From NCBI GenBank assembly GCA_039029315.1, contig JBCCGK010000074.1, positions 1 through 63,486 on the forward strand: 63,486 bases of DNA, read 5' to 3'. This document shows, piece after piece, positions 25,761-35,840 of this stretch (position 1 is the stretch's first letter; every line of letters begins with the position of its first letter). The position numbers and the translations under genes were made by a program. Below the pieces are notes generated by a model, which was not told where the DNA came from, did no database searches, and saw nothing but the letters and a program-made list of their open reading frames with translations. The stretch comes from JBCCCJ01 sp039029315 (GTDB taxonomy: Bacteria; Bacteroidota; Bacteroidia; J057).

Positions 25761-28130
25761 ATGTCTTCCATTCGCCTAACAGATACACTATCAGCCAAGG
25801 ATGGGTGGATTCTGGCCGAGGATTCATATTCGCCACGATCGATAGATCTTGGAAGAGACTGCCTCTTCATGGTCGGAAATGGCTACCTCGGCTACAGAGG
25901 AACCCTGGCAGAAGCAAGAGCCGAACAAGGGGTCAGTTGCATTGTCTCAGATACGTTCAATTGTGCCGATGGCCAGTGGACAGAATTGTGCAATGTCCCG
26001 AATGCGCTCTTTCTGTCGCTGCGGGTAAATGTAGAAGAAATATCGGCCTTTCAGTCCAGCATACACGCCCACCAGCGGTCGATGGACCTTCAGGACGGAA
26101 TCTTCCACCGCGATGGCAGCTATCAAAGCGAACAAGGCCATATCATTCAAATAGAGGAAGAACGGTTCGCCAGCTATTACGATCTTCATCTGTTGGCAAG
26201 TCAGGTTCGGATCACATCGGATAAGGAGGTACAACTTGAGGTGATCACGGGAATAGATATGCTTGTAAGCGATCTGCATGGGCCACATTTGAAGGATTGT
26301 CAGACGAGGCAGGAGAAAGGCATCATCGCGATGGAAGCCAGAACCAGCCAATCAGATATTCGGATTGCGATCGCTGAAGGAATTGTCGTAGAGGGAGCGG
26401 AGGCCATATCCAATGATATTGTGCAAAGAGAAGATGGAATCTATCGAGTCTACGCCTTTAAGCTGACAGCAGGACAGCCCCTTATCATTGAAAAACTGGT
26501 CTCCATCTACCACAGCAATGATACTGCCCGACTAGCCGAGAGGCCCCGATATCAGGGAACCCGTGATCCCTTGGTGGCTGTATTTCAGGATGTGGAAGAT
26601 TGCCTGGATAGTGGATACCTCTATGCCAAACAAGTGCATCAGGAACAGTGGAAACGCAGTTGGGAGAGTTGTGATATTCAACTGGAAGGAGATCCTGAGT
26701 TACAATTTGCCCTTCGCTTTTGCCTGTTTCACAATCTGATTGCAACTCCCCTGCATGGTCCTCTTCCGATAGCAGCAAGAGGATTGTCCAGTCAAGCCTA
26801 TCAGGGAGGGGCTTTTTGGGATCAGGAAATCTTCAATCTTCCGATGCTGCTGCATACACAGCCCCGAATGGCCAGGAACCTGCTGGAATACCGCTACAGA
26901 ACCTTGCCCGCTGCCAGGAAAAAAGCGCAAAGACTTGGATACAAAGGGGCTTATTTTGCATGGATCAGTGGGAAGCAGGGAGAAGAATTGTGTCCTGATT
27001 TCTACTATTGGGATGTGTACGCTGATCGACCCACCCGGAATCATCTCAATGACTGGCAGATTCATATATCCCTCGATGTGGCCTTTGCGGTATGCCAATA
27101 CGTGGAAGCGACCGGAGATACTCGCTTTTGGCTGGAAGGAGGAGCAGAAATTCTGTTTGAAGTCGCGAGATTCATATATTCTTTTGCCTACTTCAATCCG
27201 GGCAAAAAAAGATATGAACTCTTGTGCGTCATTGGACCGGATGAATACCACGAAGGTGTCAACAACAATGCCTATACCAACTATCTGGCTCATGATATTC
27301 TGACGAAGGCTCTGCTTTTGCAAGAGGACTTAAGGAAACGAGAGACTGAGTTTCTGCATCAATTGGAAGAAAGATTAGGCCTGAGCTCGGAAGAGATTAA
27401 GGCTTGGAGGCACATGCGCGATGCCCTTTTTCGTGCTTTGCCCAATGAAGAAACAGCAGTAATCCCTCAGTTTGATGGATATGAGCGATTGAGAGATACA
27501 ACACCTGCTCAATTGCAACAAGAAGTATCTTCTCCTGAAGAGTATTGGGGCTATCCAGCAGGGATAGCCGTGAATACACAAGTTATCAAGCAGGCAGATG
27601 TCGTCCAATTGTTGTGTATGCACAAGGGATTTTCTCAAGAAGTATTACTTGCCAACCTGAACTATTATGCGCCCAGAACGGAGCATGCTTCTTCGCTCAG
27701 CCCTTCCGCCTATGCGCGATTGGCAACAAGGGTAGGGGAGATGGAGATGGCCTACCGCTATACCCATCGATCTCTGACAATGGATCTGTACCAGAAACAA
27801 CGCCCATCAAGTGGAGGGGTATTCATCGGTGGAATTCATACGGCAGCATGTGGAGCGGCCTGGCAAGTGATGGTCTTTGGGTTTGCAGGGATAAATGTAT
27901 TGGAAGATGGAATAGAACTGGCACCCTGTTTACCAGAAAAGTGGAGTAGTTTGTCTTTTGCTTTCAGGATACAAGGACAATTGCTGAAGATACAAATCAC
28001 TCCTGACACCCTTATAGTATCTGCAAGCCTTCTGAATTTGAATAAAGTTCGGGTTCGATGTGGGGAGAAAGAAATCTGGCTCAATGCAGATGAGAAGGGC
28101 GAGTGGCCAATCATGACTAGCCCAGGATAG
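25761..28130 (+). CDS. GH65 disaccharide phosphorylase
   Basis: Protein of 789 residues with no signal peptide, so probably cytoplasmic. GH65 features: FMVGNGYLGYRG near the N-terminus, the central (alpha/alpha)6 barrel with GGAFWDQEIFNLPM and the general-acid E495 in GPDEYHEGVNNNAYTN, a phosphate-binding SSLS segment (EHASSLSPSAYARLA), and ACGAAWQVMVFGFAG. The SSLS loop favours a phosphorylase acting on an alpha-linked glucose disaccharide such as maltose, kojibiose or trehalose; which one is not clear. The ATG at 25761 is used rather than an upstream TTG. A GH31 alpha-glucosidase gene follows, 226 bases downstream. Confidence 0.88.
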   Translation: MSSIRLTDTLSAKDGWILAEDSYSPRSIDLGRDCLFMVGNGYLGYRGTLAEARAEQGVSCIVSDTFNCADGQWTELCNVPNALFLSLRVNVEEISAFQSSIHAHQRSMDLQDGIFHRDGSYQSEQGHIIQIEEERFASYYDLHLLASQVRITSDKEVQLEVITGIDMLVSDLHGPHLKDCQTRQEKGIIAMEARTSQSDIRIAIAEGIVVEGAEAISNDIVQREDGIYRVYAFKLTAGQPLIIEKLVSIYHSNDTARLAERPRYQGTRDPLVAVFQDVEDCLDSGYLYAKQVHQEQWKRSWESCDIQLEGDPELQFALRFCLFHNLIATPLHGPLPIAARGLSSQAYQGGAFWDQEIFNLPMLLHTQPRMARNLLEYRYRTLPAARKKAQRLGYKGAYFAWISGKQGEELCPDFYYWDVYADRPTRNHLNDWQIHISLDVAFAVCQYVEATGDTRFWLEGGAEILFEVARFIYSFAYFNPGKKRYELLCVIGPDEYHEGVNNNAYTNYLAHDILTKALLLQEDLRKRETEFLHQLEERLGLSSEEIKAWRHMRDALFRALPNEETAVIPQFDGYERLRDTTPAQLQQEVSSPEEYWGYPAGIAVNTQVIKQADVVQLLCMHKGFSQEVLLANLNYYAPRTEHASSLSPSAYARLATRVGEMEMAYRYTHRSLTMDLYQKQRPSSGGVFIGGIHTAACGAAWQVMVFGFAGINVLEDGIELAPCLPEKWSSLSFAFRIQGQLLKIQITPDTLIVSASLLNLNKVRVRCGEKEIWLNADEKGEWPIMTSPG

Positions 28131-28249
28131 AAAGGCAGGAATAGGAAAGCTTCGTGGAACCCTCTGCTTGCAAAAGAGGATGTTTGAAATACCTGAAAAG
28201 AAATCCGTTCTTTTTCACACTTTTTCCTGCATGATGCAGAATCAGGTAT

Positions 28250-28257
28250 TACCTTTG
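28250..28257 (+). promoter_or_regulatory. Bacteroidota-type -7 box before the GH31 gene
   Basis: TACCTTTG, followed by CATC, matches the TAnnTTTG consensus. It lies 100 bases before the GH31 ATG, giving a leader of about 90 bases. It suggests that the GH31 gene has its own promoter, separate from GH65. No clear -33 element. Confidence 0.5.
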
Positions 28258-28356
28258 CATCGCTATAAAGGACTACTACTCCATTTTATTAGGTGAAATT
28301 GCCCCCAATCACCTTTGACGGAGAAACTTCTTAGTGGAACCAATCCCCACCTGTCT

Positions 28357-30807
28357 ATGTCAGAATTGTCTCTTTCCAAGACCTTGCAACATACCCCTGG
28401 ACTCCTCACACACTGGACACAAGATCACAATCGCATTTATCTGTATTGCGATGATGGGGTGATCTTGCAAGTGTCTGTCCTCACAGATTCTATTCTCCGT
28501 TTTCGATTTTCTACGGAAGGCTACTTTCTCAAGGATTTTTCCTATGCCATAGATCCTGACTTTGACGAACAGATTAGCTCCCTCAAAGTCTCCGAAAAAG
28601 AACGGCATATCATCATCCGAACAAATCAGCTGGTTTGCAAATTGAAAAAGAAAGGGCTCACCACTCGTATTTTTGATCGGCAAGGTCAGTTGATCTTAGG
28701 AGATGATAAGGGATTTCACTGGGAAAAAAATGAAGAGAGTGGTGGCAATCATGTGTTCATGAGTAAGAAAGCTTTCCCGGATGAAAATTATTTTGGGTTA
28801 GGCGATAAGAGCTGCCATTTGAATCTTCGAGGAGAAAGGCTGAACAATTGGGTGACAGATTGTTTTGGCTATGGACCAGAGACAGACCCCCTGTATCGAT
28901 CTATTCCTTTCTATTATGGACTCAATGAAGGGGATGCCTATGGCGTATTCTTCGATAATTCCTTTCGGACCTATTTTGACTTCGCCAAAGAACGAGAGGA
29001 TGCAACCAGTTTTTGGGCACATGGAGGCGAAATGAATTATTATTTCTTCTATGGTCCTGAATTGACCGCTGTTGCAGAACAATATACCCTCCTCACTGGT
29101 AGGGCTGAACTTCCACCGTTGTGGGGCTTGGGTTTTCATCAATGCAAATGGAGCTATTATCCAGAAACGAAAGTAAAGGAGATTGCGCAGCAGTTTCGCG
29201 ATTTGCAGATTCCATGTGATGCCATTTATCTGGACATTGATTATATGGACGGCTATCGCTGTTTTACCTGGAATCACGATCATTTCCCTGACCCTGCCAG
29301 GATGCTACAGGAACTGAGGGAGCAGGGATATCATACCGTTGTGATCATTGATCCGGGAATCAAAATCGATCCAGACTATTGGGTGTTCCAGGAAGGATTG
29401 GAGGGAGAGCATTTCCTCCGAAGACCAGATGGACCTTATGCACAGGGGAAGGTGTGGCCCGGAGAATGCTATTTTCCAGATTATACCCATCCGGAAACCA
29501 GAGAGTGGTGGTCAGGCTTGTTCAAGGACTTAATTCGCAAAATGGGCGTAAATGGTGTCTGGAATGATATGAATGAACCTGCCGTATTCGATGTCCCAAG
29601 CAAAACACTCCCCAAGGATGTTCGCTTTCACTATGAAGGACACAATGTTAGTCATCTCAAAGCCCATAATATCTATGGCATGCAGATGGCCCGCGCAACC
29701 TATGAAGGTGTCAAGGAATTCGTATATCCCAATCGACCTGTGATGATCACTCGGGCCACTTACTCAGGCGGCCAACGATATTCCTCTGTATGGACAGGAG
29801 ACAATGTCGCTTCATGGGAACACCTGGAACTTGCCAGTACACAATGCCAGCGCTTGAGTATTTCAGGCTTTTCTTATTGCGGGTCAGATATTGGAGGATT
29901 CAATGATACACCAGATGGCGAACTATTTGTGCGATGGCTACAGCTAGGGATATTTCATCCACTGTGTCGGGTTCACTCAATTGGGTATCACGATCTTGGA
30001 GATGCAGAAATAGATGAAGAAGCCGTAGAAGCCAACATCAAGAATGCTGAAGGGAAACGAGATCAGGAACCCTGGTCATTTGGTGAACCTTATACCAGCA
30101 TTGCCAGAAAGACCATCGAACTCCGGTATCGATTGTTGCCAATCTTGTACACCGCTTTCTGGCAATATGTTGAGCGGGGAACTCCGATTCTGCGCCCCTT
30201 GTCATTTTGGGACCAGCATGACCCGGAAACCTTGCATCGAATGGAGGAATTTTCTGTAGGCGATCATCTGATGGTTTGTCCGATTTCAGATCAAGGGGCA
30301 GAAGGACGATCGCTCTACCTTCCGAAGGGGATGTGGTACGATTTCAATACGGATCAACCCGTAATAGGAGAGCAGGAAATTTGGTCAGATGCAGGATTGG
30401 ACCAGATTCCGATGTATGTGAGAGCAGGAGGGATTCTGCCTCTTGCGCCGGTGATGCAATTTATTGGCGAACGGATGATTGATGTGTTGGAATTGCACAT
30501 CTACTACCTCGAAGGCAGCCAAAGCAGTGAACTCTATGTCGATGCCGGGGAAGGATATGACTACCAATCAGGGAAATTTCTCCTTCATCAATTCCATTTC
30601 TCGGGAACACCGACTGGCTGCTCTCTGTCCGTGGATCGTTCAGGAGATTATCAGCCAGAGTACACGGAATTTCGACTTGTTTTTCACGGTCTCCCATTCC
30701 GGACAGCAAGCTGTTTGGTCGATGGGCAGGAAGCTTCTGTGAGCTTTCAAGCATTGACAACAGAGGTCACGGTTCCTGTTGGACTGAAGCAGGTGGAGAT
30801 TCTGTAG
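28357..30807 (+). CDS. GH31 alpha-glucosidase
   Basis: Protein of 816 residues. The catalytic barrel carries the nucleophile D404 in GVWNDMNEPAVF and the acid/base D482 in WTGDNVASWEHL, with PPLWGLGFHQCKWSYYP and ISGFSYCGSDIGGF as other GH31 markers. The N-terminal galactose-mutarotase-like part and C-terminal beta domains are present, so it is full length. It releases glucose from alpha-glucosides. There is no signal peptide, so it probably works inside the cell with the GH65 phosphorylase. An in-frame TTG at 28315 exists; the ATG at 28357 is preferred. It ends 13 bases from the convergent gene. Confidence 0.92.
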   Translation: MSELSLSKTLQHTPGLLTHWTQDHNRIYLYCDDGVILQVSVLTDSILRFRFSTEGYFLKDFSYAIDPDFDEQISSLKVSEKERHIIIRTNQLVCKLKKKGLTTRIFDRQGQLILGDDKGFHWEKNEESGGNHVFMSKKAFPDENYFGLGDKSCHLNLRGERLNNWVTDCFGYGPETDPLYRSIPFYYGLNEGDAYGVFFDNSFRTYFDFAKEREDATSFWAHGGEMNYYFFYGPELTAVAEQYTLLTGRAELPPLWGLGFHQCKWSYYPETKVKEIAQQFRDLQIPCDAIYLDIDYMDGYRCFTWNHDHFPDPARMLQELREQGYHTVVIIDPGIKIDPDYWVFQEGLEGEHFLRRPDGPYAQGKVWPGECYFPDYTHPETREWWSGLFKDLIRKMGVNGVWNDMNEPAVFDVPSKTLPKDVRFHYEGHNVSHLKAHNIYGMQMARATYEGVKEFVYPNRPVMITRATYSGGQRYSSVWTGDNVASWEHLELASTQCQRLSISGFSYCGSDIGGFNDTPDGELFVRWLQLGIFHPLCRVHSIGYHDLGDAEIDEEAVEANIKNAEGKRDQEPWSFGEPYTSIARKTIELRYRLLPILYTAFWQYVERGTPILRPLSFWDQHDPETLHRMEEFSVGDHLMVCPISDQGAEGRSLYLPKGMWYDFNTDQPVIGEQEIWSDAGLDQIPMYVRAGGILPLAPVMQFIGERMIDVLELHIYYLEGSQSSELYVDAGEGYDYQSGKFLLHQFHFSGTPTGCSLSVDRSGDYQPEYTEFRLVFHGLPFRTASCLVDGQEASVSFQALTTEVTVPVGLKQVEIL

Positions 30808-30820
30808 ATCGTCGTTGTTC

Positions 30821-32098
30821 TCACCAGACCTTTCGCTGATGAATTTCCCCTTCTCTTTCCAGTTGAAGGAGATATACACCTTGGGCATATGGTCCCAAAT
30901 CGATCATGACTTCATTGATGCCGACTTTGGATAGCCCAAGTTGCTGAGACAATAGTTTTCCCTGGTAATCCATCAGCTTCAGGCTATAAGTTCGTACTTC
31001 TTGTGCAGAAAATCGGATGTGAAGACGTCTGGAAGACCCGCCATTTCCTCCAACACTGAAGTGGCTAAATATTGGATCACGTTCGGTGCCATTGCTTAAC
31101 ACATACTCACTCAGCCCAATCGCAAACTCGCCAAAGGTGTTGAGCTCTTGTCTGCTCGAAGTGATCGGCTGAAGGCCACTGCCAGACTGTTGACTATTGT
31201 CATGCTGTCCACTGCTCTCCCAGCTCTGTGCTGTGCGATGAAACAAGGCATGCTGTCGGGGATCTGCCCCTCCATTCTGATGGCCCCTCGACTGAACACG
31301 CAGATCAAATGATGCTTGATAGCCGTAAGGGGCCTCTATCTGCCAAAATCCATAATCCAACAGTTCTGTGATCCTCGCCCCATCCTGATACAGATCGATA
31401 GGGGAGGGGAGCTGTTCTTCTGAAAAATGAATGTCTATATAAGGGAGCCCTTGTGAATGATGAATGTCCAGAGAGGCTGCTTCCAAATAAGCTGGTGTGC
31501 CAATGGGTAGTGGATAGATGCCACTGGTGAGATATCTTCTCAACTGACCAATGATGTATCTATCTTCACTGACAGAATCGATGATGCCAGTTGCCGTATT
31601 GCTGATGGTCAAGAGAAACAGACTGGCATCTAGCTTGCCCTGCCAAAAACTGAGGCGATCTGTCACACGCAATTCCTGTTGCAATTCCAGACCATGCGGA
31701 TTGTCTATCACAAGCCATCCCAATCTGCTGGCAGTTGTTCCCCCCAACAATTGTGGATGTTGGTTTCCCTGAAAACGGATTCTGCCTTTGGGTCCAATTG
31801 GAAAAAATATAGAAGTGCTGGAGGCATGATTCAGCCAATTACCCCCTAAAACCAGTTCTCCACCTGCAATCAGCTGACCCTCCTCCCCATTGACGGATAG
31901 ATTGACCCAATCCCCTGCTACCCGTAATTGTGTATCCTCCTGTATGACAATTTTTCCGCCCTGGTTGATAAGATGGACTTGAGAAAAAACGGGAGACCCG
32001 TTTGTGATCCAGCAAATGATCCCGCTCAAATATACAATGCGTCTGAAAAGTGGAATGAATGTGCTAAAATGTCTGTTTGGTGAAGCTGTTTTTTTCAT
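30821..32098 (-). CDS. Secreted protein with T9SS C-terminal sorting domain
   Basis: Protein of 425 residues. The ATG at 32098 gives a signal peptide (MKKTASPNRHFSTFIPLFRR..., hydrophobic core to SPVFSQ). The body is beta-rich (VHLINQGGKIVIQEDTQLRVAGDWVN) and resembles adhesin-like proteins of Bacteroidota. The last 75 residues (SLKLMDYQGKLL..., ending VYLLQLEREGEIHQRKVW) have the shape of a type IX secretion type A sorting domain. The T9SS lipoprotein PorW is encoded 18 kb away. It follows the 908-residue secreted protein gene by 41 bases on the same strand, and the two may act together at the surface. No enzymatic motif is seen. Confidence 0.8.
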   Translation of the reverse strand: MKKTASPNRHFSTFIPLFRRIVYLSGIICWITNGSPVFSQVHLINQGGKIVIQEDTQLRVAGDWVNLSVNGEEGQLIAGGELVLGGNWLNHASSTSIFFPIGPKGRIRFQGNQHPQLLGGTTASRLGWLVIDNPHGLELQQELRVTDRLSFWQGKLDASLFLLTISNTATGIIDSVSEDRYIIGQLRRYLTSGIYPLPIGTPAYLEAASLDIHHSQGLPYIDIHFSEEQLPSPIDLYQDGARITELLDYGFWQIEAPYGYQASFDLRVQSRGHQNGGADPRQHALFHRTAQSWESSGQHDNSQQSGSGLQPITSSRQELNTFGEFAIGLSEYVLSNGTERDPIFSHFSVGGNGGSSRRLHIRFSAQEVRTYSLKLMDYQGKLLSQQLGLSKVGINEVMIDLGPYAQGVYLLQLEREGEIHQRKVW

Positions 32099-32139
32099 GG
32101 CGAACAATGGAGGCGAGGAGATGTTGAGGAAATAGAGCA

Positions 32140-34866
32140 TTACAATATTTTTTCGATCCGTGCATACATCTTCAATTCCCCACTTCCCCAATCCGAACTG
32201 CTGATATACAGGGTTTTACTCACACTTAGACTCAAAACAGTCTTTTTCAAACTGGCGTCCACCAAGTCTCCAGATCCAATGGCAATATCTCCCATGATGT
32301 CATCTCCTCCGGGTATAGAGCCAATTCTCACAGTACCAGCGCCTTGATTGGCAGTTTCTTCCAGAACAAGGGCAGCCAGACGATAGCCAGCCGGAAGGTC
32401 TATAGCGAGATTTCCATCTGCCTGAATTCCACTTTGATTCTCAAGTTGTACCAGATTGTCCACATATGTTTTGACCGCCAACTCAGTCGGAATGGCAAGA
32501 TTAGAAGCATCGGACAGGGTGCCATCCGTCGAAAACTCATTGATAGTCGTGCCCACATCCACGGCCAATGTTCCATCGATAGAGACATTGCCATACTGAT
32601 CTGTGAAGACTGCATGATTATTGGAGGTTTGTACCCAAAAGTTTTTGGTATAGACAAAGACGGCAGATTCATTTTCTCCCAGGGTGAGATCCCGGCCATT
32701 GGAGGTCGATACGCCTGCTCCCACTGGGCCATAATACCCCTCTCTGATGGTTACAGAATTGGTGCTGCTCCCACACCGAATCACCAATCTGTATCCAAGC
32801 GGATATTCTTTCCCGTGTTGATACCACTTATGAATGCGGAGCCCGCTGGCAGGACCACCATCTCCTGTAATATCCAAATAGCTGATTCCTGCTCCTGAGT
32901 ATTGTGGAGTGAGCACTTCATTGCTGGAGACGGTACGGGTTTCATGAGGAACACGGCTGGCCCCTTCCTCCAGGGTGATATATTTGTAAATATCTCCTGT
33001 ACAAATGCCAATGGTATCTTCTGTACAGAATTTGTTCAGATCCATGCCACATTGGCTGAGATAGACCTGCCCGGCTGCATCTTTATTCGGAACCATCATT
33101 TGAAATCCGCTCGCTGACCCGAGATTAAGGAAACGGCAATTGGAGAAATAAGAAACCCCTTCATCTATCAAACCGATGGCATCCTTATCGGGCGTAATGT
33201 ATTTGGCGAATTTGACGGCGGTGGAGGCGCCTCCCGTTTTGGTGCAGGCGATGAAACAATTGTAGGCTTCAAATGTAGAAGCTGTTCTGGCATAGGCACC
33301 GGATGTAAAGCCGATCACCACACAATTGTACATCTTGGCATGTGCTTTATTGCCAAGACCAATCGCATAATAGTAGCTTCCGCGAATTTCGCAATGATGG
33401 AATTCTCCATTCCCCGCAAAGCCGGACGGATTCCCGGAATTGTTGATCTCACCATCTGGCATATGAATTCCCCACAAACCGGAAAAGTTGCAATAGTAGA
33501 ATTTGCTGTCCTGTACATCAGCCCCGACCACGCCATCAAAGCTACAATTGGTGAATACCGCATTTGGGCTCCAGCAGACTGTCCCAAAGCTCTCTTTGGT
33601 ACAAGTGAATGTACACTGATCGAATCTGGAGTGAGAGGTATCTGGGGTGACATAATGTTCGTAGCCCTTGAAGCTTGATCTCGTGGCTATGATATCATAA
33701 CCATCATTAAAAAGACCATGAGAGCCACTGCTGAGATCGCTATGCTCAAATGACAGACCATCGATATGGAGGGCTGCCTGTACATGAAGCACAGGAGTTC
33801 CCGCTTCATCGCTGAGAATGCGTACATTGCCTGAAAGACTTAATAGCCTTATCGGATGAGGAATGTTGAGTGTCGCTTTATATACGCCGTCCGGGAAAAA
33901 AAGCGTCTTGTTGGGATTGGCTGCAATGGCTGCCGCCAATGAATCTGTATCATCAGTGTTGCCATCCCCGACGACGCCATACTCCTTAACGGATACATAG
34001 AGAGAAGTTGCCGGCAAGGCATCGATATAGGCCTTGATACTTGCTTCTGTGGCAAGGGTACTGTCCGAATTGCTGAGTGTCCCATTCGAGATTCCCTGTA
34101 TTGGTGCCGTCTGCCCGATTTGTAAAGCAGTGAGGAGTTGTGTCAGGCTATCGGTCAGGGAGAGGACTTGCTGGCCTCCTGCCACCATTTGAATGCTGTC
34201 TCCATCAGTGCCCGCTTCTACTGTGATGTGTGTGTCTCCATCTCCATCGGAGATCAGGCTGGGGGGAGGCAGGGTTTCTATATAGGCCTTCACTGCGCCT
34301 TCTGTAATGAGCGTACTGTCTGAGGCTTGCAGGGAAGCATCTGATTGAATTCCAACAATCAGGGCTTCGTTGTTCCATTGTAAGCCTTCAAAGAGGTGTA
34401 GCTTCCCGCTACTGTCGATGCGCATGGCCTCTGACCCACTTACTTCGAATCGAATGATGTCTTCATTGGGGTTGGCCTCTACAGTCACCCGGGTATTCTG
34501 ATCCAGATCTTCTAGTTTGTCAATGCGCAGGGCTTGTTGATTATCCATCAGGAGTTCGCGCCAACGATTTCCTTCCCAATACCAGAAGGAACGCGTGTTC
34601 TGGTCAAATACCAACAATCCCAACTCACTGGAATCCGGTTGGACATTCATTCTTTCGGTCGATGTGAGGCGACTGATCAGGAGACCTTTATTGTGATCTT
34701 TGGAGTAGAGCTCCAGAAGTGCATGCCCGCTTCCGTTGAGATAGCTGGGATCGTCTGTGACAATGACTTGCTGTGAGAGGAGTGCAGGACTGCCACCCAG
34801 AAACAGGATGAATAAGAGGAGAGAAGGGAGAAATGTCAGGAAACCGGCCTTTCTCATTGAGGGCAT
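32140..34866 (-). CDS. Secreted pectate-lyase-like beta-helix protein with tail-fibre-like repeats
   Basis: Protein of 908 residues with a signal peptide (RKAGFLTFLPSLLLFILFLGG, ending ALLSQQ); ATG 34857 is an alternative start. Residues about 25-115 carry the LISRLTSTERM...FDQNTRSFWYWEGNRWREL pattern common in Bacteroidota surface proteins and phage-tail-like proteins. Three repeats of the form SDSTL.TE..VKAYI..L follow (about 185, 270 and 800). The middle has VKEYGVVGDGNTDDTDSLAAAI, the start of a pectate-lyase-3-type right-handed beta-helix. No catalytic assignment is possible. The following gene encodes a T9SS-sorted protein. No other phage genes are nearby. Confidence 0.75.
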   Translation of the reverse strand: MPSMRKAGFLTFLPSLLLFILFLGGSPALLSQQVIVTDDPSYLNGSGHALLELYSKDHNKGLLISRLTSTERMNVQPDSSELGLLVFDQNTRSFWYWEGNRWRELLMDNQQALRIDKLEDLDQNTRVTVEANPNEDIIRFEVSGSEAMRIDSSGKLHLFEGLQWNNEALIVGIQSDASLQASDSTLITEGAVKAYIETLPPPSLISDGDGDTHITVEAGTDGDSIQMVAGGQQVLSLTDSLTQLLTALQIGQTAPIQGISNGTLSNSDSTLATEASIKAYIDALPATSLYVSVKEYGVVGDGNTDDTDSLAAAIAANPNKTLFFPDGVYKATLNIPHPIRLLSLSGNVRILSDEAGTPVLHVQAALHIDGLSFEHSDLSSGSHGLFNDGYDIIATRSSFKGYEHYVTPDTSHSRFDQCTFTCTKESFGTVCWSPNAVFTNCSFDGVVGADVQDSKFYYCNFSGLWGIHMPDGEINNSGNPSGFAGNGEFHHCEIRGSYYYAIGLGNKAHAKMYNCVVIGFTSGAYARTASTFEAYNCFIACTKTGGASTAVKFAKYITPDKDAIGLIDEGVSYFSNCRFLNLGSASGFQMMVPNKDAAGQVYLSQCGMDLNKFCTEDTIGICTGDIYKYITLEEGASRVPHETRTVSSNEVLTPQYSGAGISYLDITGDGGPASGLRIHKWYQHGKEYPLGYRLVIRCGSSTNSVTIREGYYGPVGAGVSTSNGRDLTLGENESAVFVYTKNFWVQTSNNHAVFTDQYGNVSIDGTLAVDVGTTINEFSTDGTLSDASNLAIPTELAVKTYVDNLVQLENQSGIQADGNLAIDLPAGYRLAALVLEETANQGAGTVRIGSIPGGDDIMGDIAIGSGDLVDASLKKTVLSLSVSKTLYISSSDWGSGELKMYARIEKIL

Positions 34867-35032
34867 TCGAATTATTTTGTATTTGGATTTTGATTTATGT
34901 GGAATAAATCTACTGGAATGATTGCACCAGCCCAAAACAAAATCTCTGAATTCCTAAGTTTGATCAGAAACAGATGAAAGGGCTCGACTCCCAGATTTGA
35001 GGCAAGCTCGCGTGCATCTGTAATTAAACTTA

Positions 35033-35183
35033 GAGACTGTTTAGGAAGAATTTTTATGGTGTATTTTTTTCTCAGGCAAGGCTCTTTTTTGTTCTCATAG
35101 TTGTGCAATGAGAACAAAAAAAGCCGCAGAATGAGGAAAAAAGACGCATACAAAAAATAAGTGACAGATGTTCAAACAGTCTC
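35033..35183. repeat. MITE-like element, copy 2 (151 bp)
   Basis: Ends GAGACTGTTT and AAACAGTCTC; same orientation as copy 1 and nearly identical to it from position 35070 on. Flanks are TTA (35030-35032) and TGA (35184-35186): both fit TNA but are not identical, so one may have mutated. The central hairpin (TTTTGTTCTCATAG / caatgagaacaaaa) is kept. It fills most of the 414-base gap between two minus-strand genes; the remainder of the gap holds nothing recognisable. Confidence 0.85.
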
Positions 35184-35280
35184 TGAGTGTCAATAGATGA
35201 TCAAGTCAATTGGCAGGACAACCAATGACCGGGGATACCTATAAGATACGAATACCGTTGAGAAACTTGATCAGTAGAAA

Positions 35281-35733
35281 TTACTTGATCATGGCGAGGT
35301 CGATCACCTTGAGTTCGTTTTCATCCACACTTCCGAAACCGAGGAATCCACCAGAGGCTTCTGCAATTTTTCTGGCGAGACTTCTCCAACTATCCTTGAG
35401 AAGATCTGCAATATCGGCTTCAAGTTGAGGAAGAATGGTATTTAATTCTGTCAATTGAGCTGTGATAGTCTCTTGACTCTTGTCCGCATCCCAGCTACCG
35501 ATAAGAGCATCAAGATCAGATTCAAATCGTTCCTGAACCGCTTCATAATATTCATGCAGCAGGCGAGTTTCGGTGGTGAATGTTCTGTAATGCACCAACT
35601 TAGCGGCCCAATCCTTTTCTTTTTTATCAATATTTTGGTCTGCTCCAGCGACCAGTACAGTGACAAGAGCAGGTGTTTTGAGCAGGAGTTCGCTATCAGA
35701 TGAAGATAAACCTGAAAATTGTTTGATCGACAT
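35281..35733 (-). CDS. Uncharacterised 150-residue cytoplasmic protein
   Basis: Small acidic protein rich in helices, with no signal peptide or membrane segment. The N-terminal half (LLLKTPALVTVLVAGADQNIDKKEKDWA) recalls the acidic helical repeats of TerB-like proteins, where such motifs bind metal or signal stress, but I would not assign it on that alone. It ends in VDENELKVIDLAMIK. It is a single gene, divergent from the VWA-type gene at 35841, with a good TAnnTTTG box on its own strand just upstream. Function unknown. Confidence 0.7.
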   Translation of the reverse strand: MSIKQFSGLSSSDSELLLKTPALVTVLVAGADQNIDKKEKDWAAKLVHYRTFTTETRLLHEYYEAVQERFESDLDALIGSWDADKSQETITAQLTELNTILPQLEADIADLLKDSWRSLARKIAEASGGFLGFGSVDENELKVIDLAMIK

Positions 35734-35751
35734 AGGTTGCTATTTTGAGCG

Positions 35752-35759
35752 CAAAGATA
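35752..35759 (-). promoter_or_regulatory. Minus-strand -7 box before the 150-residue gene
   Basis: On the minus strand this reads TATCTTTG, then CG, matching TAnnTTTG. It lies only 18 bases before the ATG at 35733, so the leader would be very short. No matching -33 element is obvious. Confidence 0.4.
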
Positions 35760-35840
35760 CGTGAAAAATCGCTATTTCTGTTAATTTTGTAGAAGATTCC
35801 CAAACTGGTTCTTTGCCAATTTGGCAAGTCAATCAAATGT

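Noticed and set aside
32140..34866. Tail-fibre-like repeats considered as a sign of a prophage
   Set aside because: No other phage genes nearby, and the protein has a normal signal peptide.
34872..35153. Minus-strand open frame
   Set aside because: It is mostly MITE sequence and continues into the leader of the secreted protein gene.
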